DNA of 64,000 nucleotides from Bin80 sp965220365 (lineage in GTDB: Bacteria > Bacteroidota > Rhodothermia > Rhodothermales > Bin80): contig OZ244823.1 of NCBI GenBank assembly GCA_965220365.1, forward strand, positions 2,232,001 through 2,296,000. Reading direction: 5' to 3'. The translations under genes and the position numbers were made by a program. Shown in pieces: positions 61,262 through 64,000 of this stretch; position 1 is the stretch's first letter, and every line of letters begins with the position of its first letter. The notes below the pieces were generated by a model. That model was not told where the DNA came from and ran no database searches. It worked only from the letters and a program-made list of their open reading frames with translations.

Positions 61262-62543
61262 GGTACTACCGCAATTCGTGTGGAATGATTATTTTTCGTT
61301 TTCACCAAATTTACACATTTTATGGAACCGGTTCCAGATATTGCGGTGCGTCACAGTTTACAATTAGGTAGCGATTGGAAGATTGATCGGATGGATCTGG
61401 ATGCAAAAGTTCAACGGATTGACATCTACATTTCGTATTCGGGTCGTGCGTTGATCTGCCCGAAGACCGGGGAGACGGGGACATTGTATGATCACCGTAA
61501 GAGGCGGTGTTGGCGGCATCTGGACTGGTTTCAGTTTCAATGTTTTGTGCACTGCCGGGTCCCTCGTGTGAAGTCTTCTGCGGGGGTGAATACGATAGCG
61601 GTTCCTTGGTCAAGTGCTTCGCAGCGCTATACGGAAGCCTTTGAATCCTGGACGATTCGATTGCTGCAAGCGACGAAGAATCAAACCAAGACGGCGCAGT
61701 TGCTTCGTTGCAAATTTGATGTGGTGAATCGCATCCTGCACCGCAGTGTGGAACGTGGGGAACGCAGACGTGCGCTACAGAGCATTTCGCATGTGAGTGT
61801 GGATGAGAAGGCGATTCATCGCGGCCACAAATATGCAACGGTGGTGAGTGATTCCGAACGGGGTGTGGTCCTTGATGTGGGACAGGGACGCGACAAATCC
61901 AGCGTAACAGCCCTGTTAGAGGGGCTTCTGGGGGATCTAAAGGACGAGGTCCAGACCATTACGACGGATATGTGGAAGGCCTACATTTCTTGCATCACAG
62001 AGCTGTTCCCGAACGCCACGCTGATCCATGATCGTTTTCATTTGATCCAGTATCTCAACAAAGCGATCGATCAAGTGCGCAGACGCGAGGTCAAGCAGCA
62101 CGATGCGCTCAAACAGAGCCGCTACGCACTCCTGAAAAACGAAGCGAACCGCACTGTAAATCAGGAAGAGATTTTCCAGGCCATCCAGAAATTGAACTTG
62201 CAAGTCAGCATTGCCTGGAGGCTCAGAGAGGACTTCAAGGCCATCTTTCGATGCCGCACTTTCGCGGAGGCAAAAAAGTACTTTGAACTCTGGCTTGAGC
62301 AGGTGAACGAGGAGGCCGTAAAGGAGCTCATCCAGATCGCCGAGATGTTTGAACGACACCGAGAAGGTGTCTGCAATGCGCTGTGTCATGAACAGTCCAA
62401 TGCCAGAGCCGAGCGAATCAACGGCAAAATCCAAGAAATCAAAACCGTTGCAAGAGGATACAGAAAATTCGAGAACTTCCGAAGCGCTATCCTCTTTTTC
62501 CATGGAGGTTTAGATCTCTATCCACAATATTCGCGGTAGAACC
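61262..62543 (+). mobile_element. ISL3-family insertion sequence, 1282 bp, with 8-bp target duplication
   Basis: Left end GGTACTACCGCAATTCGTGTGGA; right end read inward on the minus strand GGTTCTACCGCGAATATTGTGGA: about 19 of 26 positions match. ATATAATT stands directly outside both ends (61254-61261 and 62544-62551). The host gene becomes readable again when the element and one copy are removed. Its inverted repeat differs from that of the ISL3 copy at 2129-3537, so it is a different subgroup. Confidence 0.95.
61322..62539 (+). CDS. ISL3 family transposase
   Basis: 405 residues, filling the second ISL3 element; the ATG is 60 bp inside the left end, and the stop is within the right terminal repeat. 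DDE residues at D161 (SVDEKAIHRGHKY), D216 (TTDMWKAYI) and E364 (NARAERINGKIQ) are in standard context. The N-terminal zinc-binding pattern is partly lost: CPKTGETGTLYDHRKRRCWRHLDWFQFQCFVHCRVPR ends in VKSSAG (in pieces) where other ISL3 enzymes have V-K-C-P, and C-P-K-T replaces C-P-x-C. Otherwise intact. Confidence 0.92.
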   Translation: MEPVPDIAVRHSLQLGSDWKIDRMDLDAKVQRIDIYISYSGRALICPKTGETGTLYDHRKRRCWRHLDWFQFQCFVHCRVPRVKSSAGVNTIAVPWSSASQRYTEAFESWTIRLLQATKNQTKTAQLLRCKFDVVNRILHRSVERGERRRALQSISHVSVDEKAIHRGHKYATVVSDSERGVVLDVGQGRDKSSVTALLEGLLGDLKDEVQTITTDMWKAYISCITELFPNATLIHDRFHLIQYLNKAIDQVRRREVKQHDALKQSRYALLKNEANRTVNQEEIFQAIQKLNLQVSIAWRLREDFKAIFRCRTFAEAKKYFELWLEQVNEEAVKELIQIAEMFERHREGVCNALCHEQSNARAERINGKIQEIKTVARGYRKFENFRSAILFFHGGLDLYPQYSR

Positions 62544-62551
62544 ATATAATT

Positions 62552-62938
62552 GAGAAATATCGTCCAAAGGATAAAGGTCATCAGTATAGCCTATCTGACC
62601 ATAAGCATCTTAGTATAGATAGTCCTCAGCGCCCGCTCTTTGACCATATTCGCAGAGAGATTTTGGCTCTTGATCCTTGTGTCACAGAAAGAATTCTAAA
62701 ACTATACATAGCGTTTAAAGCTGAGACTAATTTTGTTGATATAATTCCACAAAAAAGCCGCTTACTCCTCATATTAAATTTGCGGTTCCATGAACTAGAT
62801 GACCCAAGAAATCTGGCGAAAGACATTACCAACCTCGGTCGCTGGGGCAATGGAGATGTAGAGGTTGACCTAAGTAGCGAACGTGAACTGCGGTATGTCA
62901 TGGGGCTCGTAGTTCAGGCTTTTGAGAAGCAGATGTAA
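62552..62938 (+). pseudogene. DUF5655 C-terminal fragment 3 of the DUF262 gene
   Basis: Last 129 codons of the broken gene, read in frame with the second target site: EKYRPKDKGHQYSLSDHKHL, PLFDHIRREILALDPCVTERILKLYIAFKAETNFVDIIPQKSRLLLILNLRFHELDD (in pieces), DITNLGRWGNGDVEVDLSSERELRYVMGLVVQAFEKQM. This is the DUF5655 domain (PD-(D/E)XK-like, DNA-binding type) that often ends DUF262-DUF1524 proteins. An ATG at 62663 could start a 91-residue product, but there is no reason to think it is expressed. Confidence 0.9.
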
Positions 62939-63128
62939 AATGAGATTATGATCCAACACAAGTAGTGGCATAGTCAAATTGATGGGAAATCTCTCAGCGA
63001 TGCAAGTGCATTTTGAGAAGAGTGAGTATTCTCGAAAAGATCTCTCGCTCAAATTATCAAACCGTCTATAGTGACCGTTTGAAATCTACATTGGAATTAT
63101 TATCCCTTGCGTAATCTATATATAGAGC

Positions 63129-64000
63129 ATGATTCATAACTCCCTCTCTGGTGTGGGAATTTGCCTCGAAACCAGTTGGCAAACGCTTGGGGTTATCTTG
63201 GAATACATCGAAAAAGATGTGCCAGTATGCATGTTAAGCATTTACTGGCCAAGCTCTACAGTCGATCAGGCACTGGCCTCAATAGGGATTGAGTACGTCA
63301 TCACTAGAAGAAAAGATCTAACGGCCAAACGAATCGATCCTATCTCCACATATTCCAGTCGTCTCGATTTTGAAAAGATTCGTGGGAATCCTGGAAGTAT
63401 TGCCACAATCATGCATACGTCTGGTAGTTCTGCCGAGCCTAAAGCTGTGGTGCATACGCTGGACAATCACATTGTCAGTGCCGAGAACGCCTGTTCGAAA
63501 CTGAATTTGGGGAGTGATGATCGGTGGCTGCTCAGTCTCCCTCTGTGGCATGTATCTGGCATGAGCATCGTTTTCCGATGCTTAATGTCGGGGGCAGAAA
63601 TCGTAATTCCCGACCCGGAAATGCCGCTTATGGAAGCACTATCCATTCATAAAATTACTCACGTATCCATGGTTGCAGCCCAGCTCATGCAGGTCGTAGA
63701 TCAGCCGCCCCCTGCAAGTCTGCGTGCCGCCATAGTAGGAGGCGGCCCTACACCTCATCATATTCTGGATCAGGGCATAGAAGTGGGCTGGCCGATTCGG
63801 ACAACATATGGTATGACCGAAACCAGCTCAATGGTAACCCTCAGTAGCAAGAAATTCCCCTACGGCTCCTCAGGGCAAATACTTCAAGGAAACGAGCTTA
63901 AGATTGCCGAAGATGGCGAAATCCTGGTCCGTAGCCCGGCGGTGTGCTTGGGATACCTACATGGAGATAGGGTGCAAAGTGTGGTGGATAATGATGGCTG
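63129..64000 (+). CDS. menE: o-Succinylbenzoate-CoA ligase MenE, N-terminal part (cut by window edge)
   Basis: From an ATG at 63129 the frame is open to the window edge (290 codons). It begins MIHNSLSGVGICLETSWQTLGVILEYI. AMP-binding family motifs: MHTSGSSAEPKAVVHT (P-loop-like A3), LSLPLWHVSGMSIVFRCLMSGAEIVIPD, AIVGGGPTPHHIL, and TTYGMTETSSMVTLS (A5). The T-Y-G-M-T-E-T and W-H-V-S-G segments are typical for MenE. It activates OSB to OSB-CoA, the substrate of MenB in this window. About 190 bp separate it from the dead DUF262 gene and must contain its promoter. Confidence 0.93.
   Translation, partial: MIHNSLSGVGICLETSWQTLGVILEYIEKDVPVCMLSIYWPSSTVDQALASIGIEYVITRRKDLTAKRIDPISTYSSRLDFEKIRGNPGSIATIMHTSGSSAEPKAVVHTLDNHIVSAENACSKLNLGSDDRWLLSLPLWHVSGMSIVFRCLMSGAEIVIPDPEMPLMEALSIHKITHVSMVAAQLMQVVDQPPPASLRAAIVGGGPTPHHILDQGIEVGWPIRTTYGMTETSSMVTLSSKKFPYGSSGQILQGNELKIAEDGEILVRSPAVCLGYLHGDRVQSVVDNDG

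Larger units (their letters stand above)
57205..62938 (+). pseudogene. DUF262-DUF1524-DUF5655 (GmrSD-like type IV restriction) gene, split by two ISs and one frameshift
   Basis: Three pieces form one gene: 57205-57472, 59818-61261 and 62552-62938. Deleting each IS with one copy of its target duplication joins the pieces in frame: ...TTVLL|ILEALSRHLE... at the first junction and ...ELPYDII|EKYRPKDK... at the second. The pieces total 2099 bases; the middle one has a one-base deletion in an A-run at 60054-60058 (five A, six expected), and restoring it gives 2100 bases, exactly 700 codons. Domains: DUF262 with IPIYQRKYDWEERECRQLW, HFFGSIVF and IDGQQRLTT; DUF1524 with YTIEHILPQNP and LGNLTLTGYNSEYSDHSF (His/Asn nuclease-type motif); DUF5655 at the end. 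Such proteins resemble GmrSD, which cuts modified phage DNA. Non-functional here. Confidence 0.92.

Noticed and set aside
61937..62503. 188-codon minus-strand frame in the second ISL3 element
   Set aside because: Antisense shadow of the transposase DDE region; no independent motif or start signal.

Overview
The window looks like a chromosomal segment of a Gram-negative Bacteroidota/Rhodothermota-type bacterium (Rhodothermia- or Balneolia-like; inferred from gene content, not proven). The pointers are TonB-dependent receptors with a carboxypeptidase-regulatory-like plug extension, a DUF4249 lipoprotein, a PorT-like barrel protein, a DUF4175 membrane protein, BamA followed by two Skp/OmpH chaperones, a complete-looking menaquinone branch, and weak or absent Shine-Dalgarno sequences with frequent TTG/GTG or ambiguous starts. 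No rRNA, tRNA or CRISPR array was found.

Layout. 1-3.9 kb is an accessory patch: the 5' part of a Gfo/Idh/MocA oxidoreductase (runs off the left edge), a broken NYN-domain gene, an array of tandem terminator-like hairpins, and an ISL3-family insertion sequence whose inverted repeats and 8-bp target duplication can be read exactly. 3.9-12.4 kb carries etfB-etfA, a two-domain chromate transporter, a DCC/DUF393 protein, a large DUF4175 protein, and glgC coupled to a small lipoprotein gene. 12.4-27 kb holds a TonB receptor, a Sel1-repeat protein, pyrF with an ABM-domain gene, a YbdK-type carboxylate-amine ligase, a TonB receptor/DUF4249 pair, serS, an RmlD-like reductase, an acyl-CoA thioesterase, and a TPR protein overlapping a secreted protein of the family usually mislabelled asparagine synthetase B. 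27-35.2 kb is an envelope and central-metabolism block: dxr, rseP, bamA, two skp genes, panB, surE. 35.2-48.5 kb holds a threonine dehydratase, DUF4342, three GT4 glycosyltransferases, a YfhO-type membrane protein, a UDP-GlcNAc 2-epimerase and gatC, interrupted by an AAA ATPase/Toprim-like gene pair that looks like a two-gene defence module, and a lipoprotein that reads as an M28 peptidase fold with its metal ligands lost.

48.5-64 kb is a CdaR/YbbR-like gene, a small membrane protein, and the menaquinone genes menF-menD-menB-menA (abutting or overlapping), a small methyltransferase, convergent menC, and the start of menE at the right edge. Between menC and menE lies the wreck of a DUF262-DUF1524-DUF5655 (GmrSD-like type IV restriction) gene. 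It is split by two independent insertion sequences (IS1634-like and ISL3) and carries one single-base frameshift. Removing both elements and one copy of each target duplication rebuilds the reading frame at both junctions. With one base restored the gene is exactly 700 codons.

The strongest points for follow-up are the reconstructable defence-gene corpse, the ATPase/Toprim pair, the M28-like pseudoenzyme and the 32-bp tandem hairpin array. No clearly new multi-gene system could be proven from sequence alone; the ATPase/Toprim pair is the best candidate.
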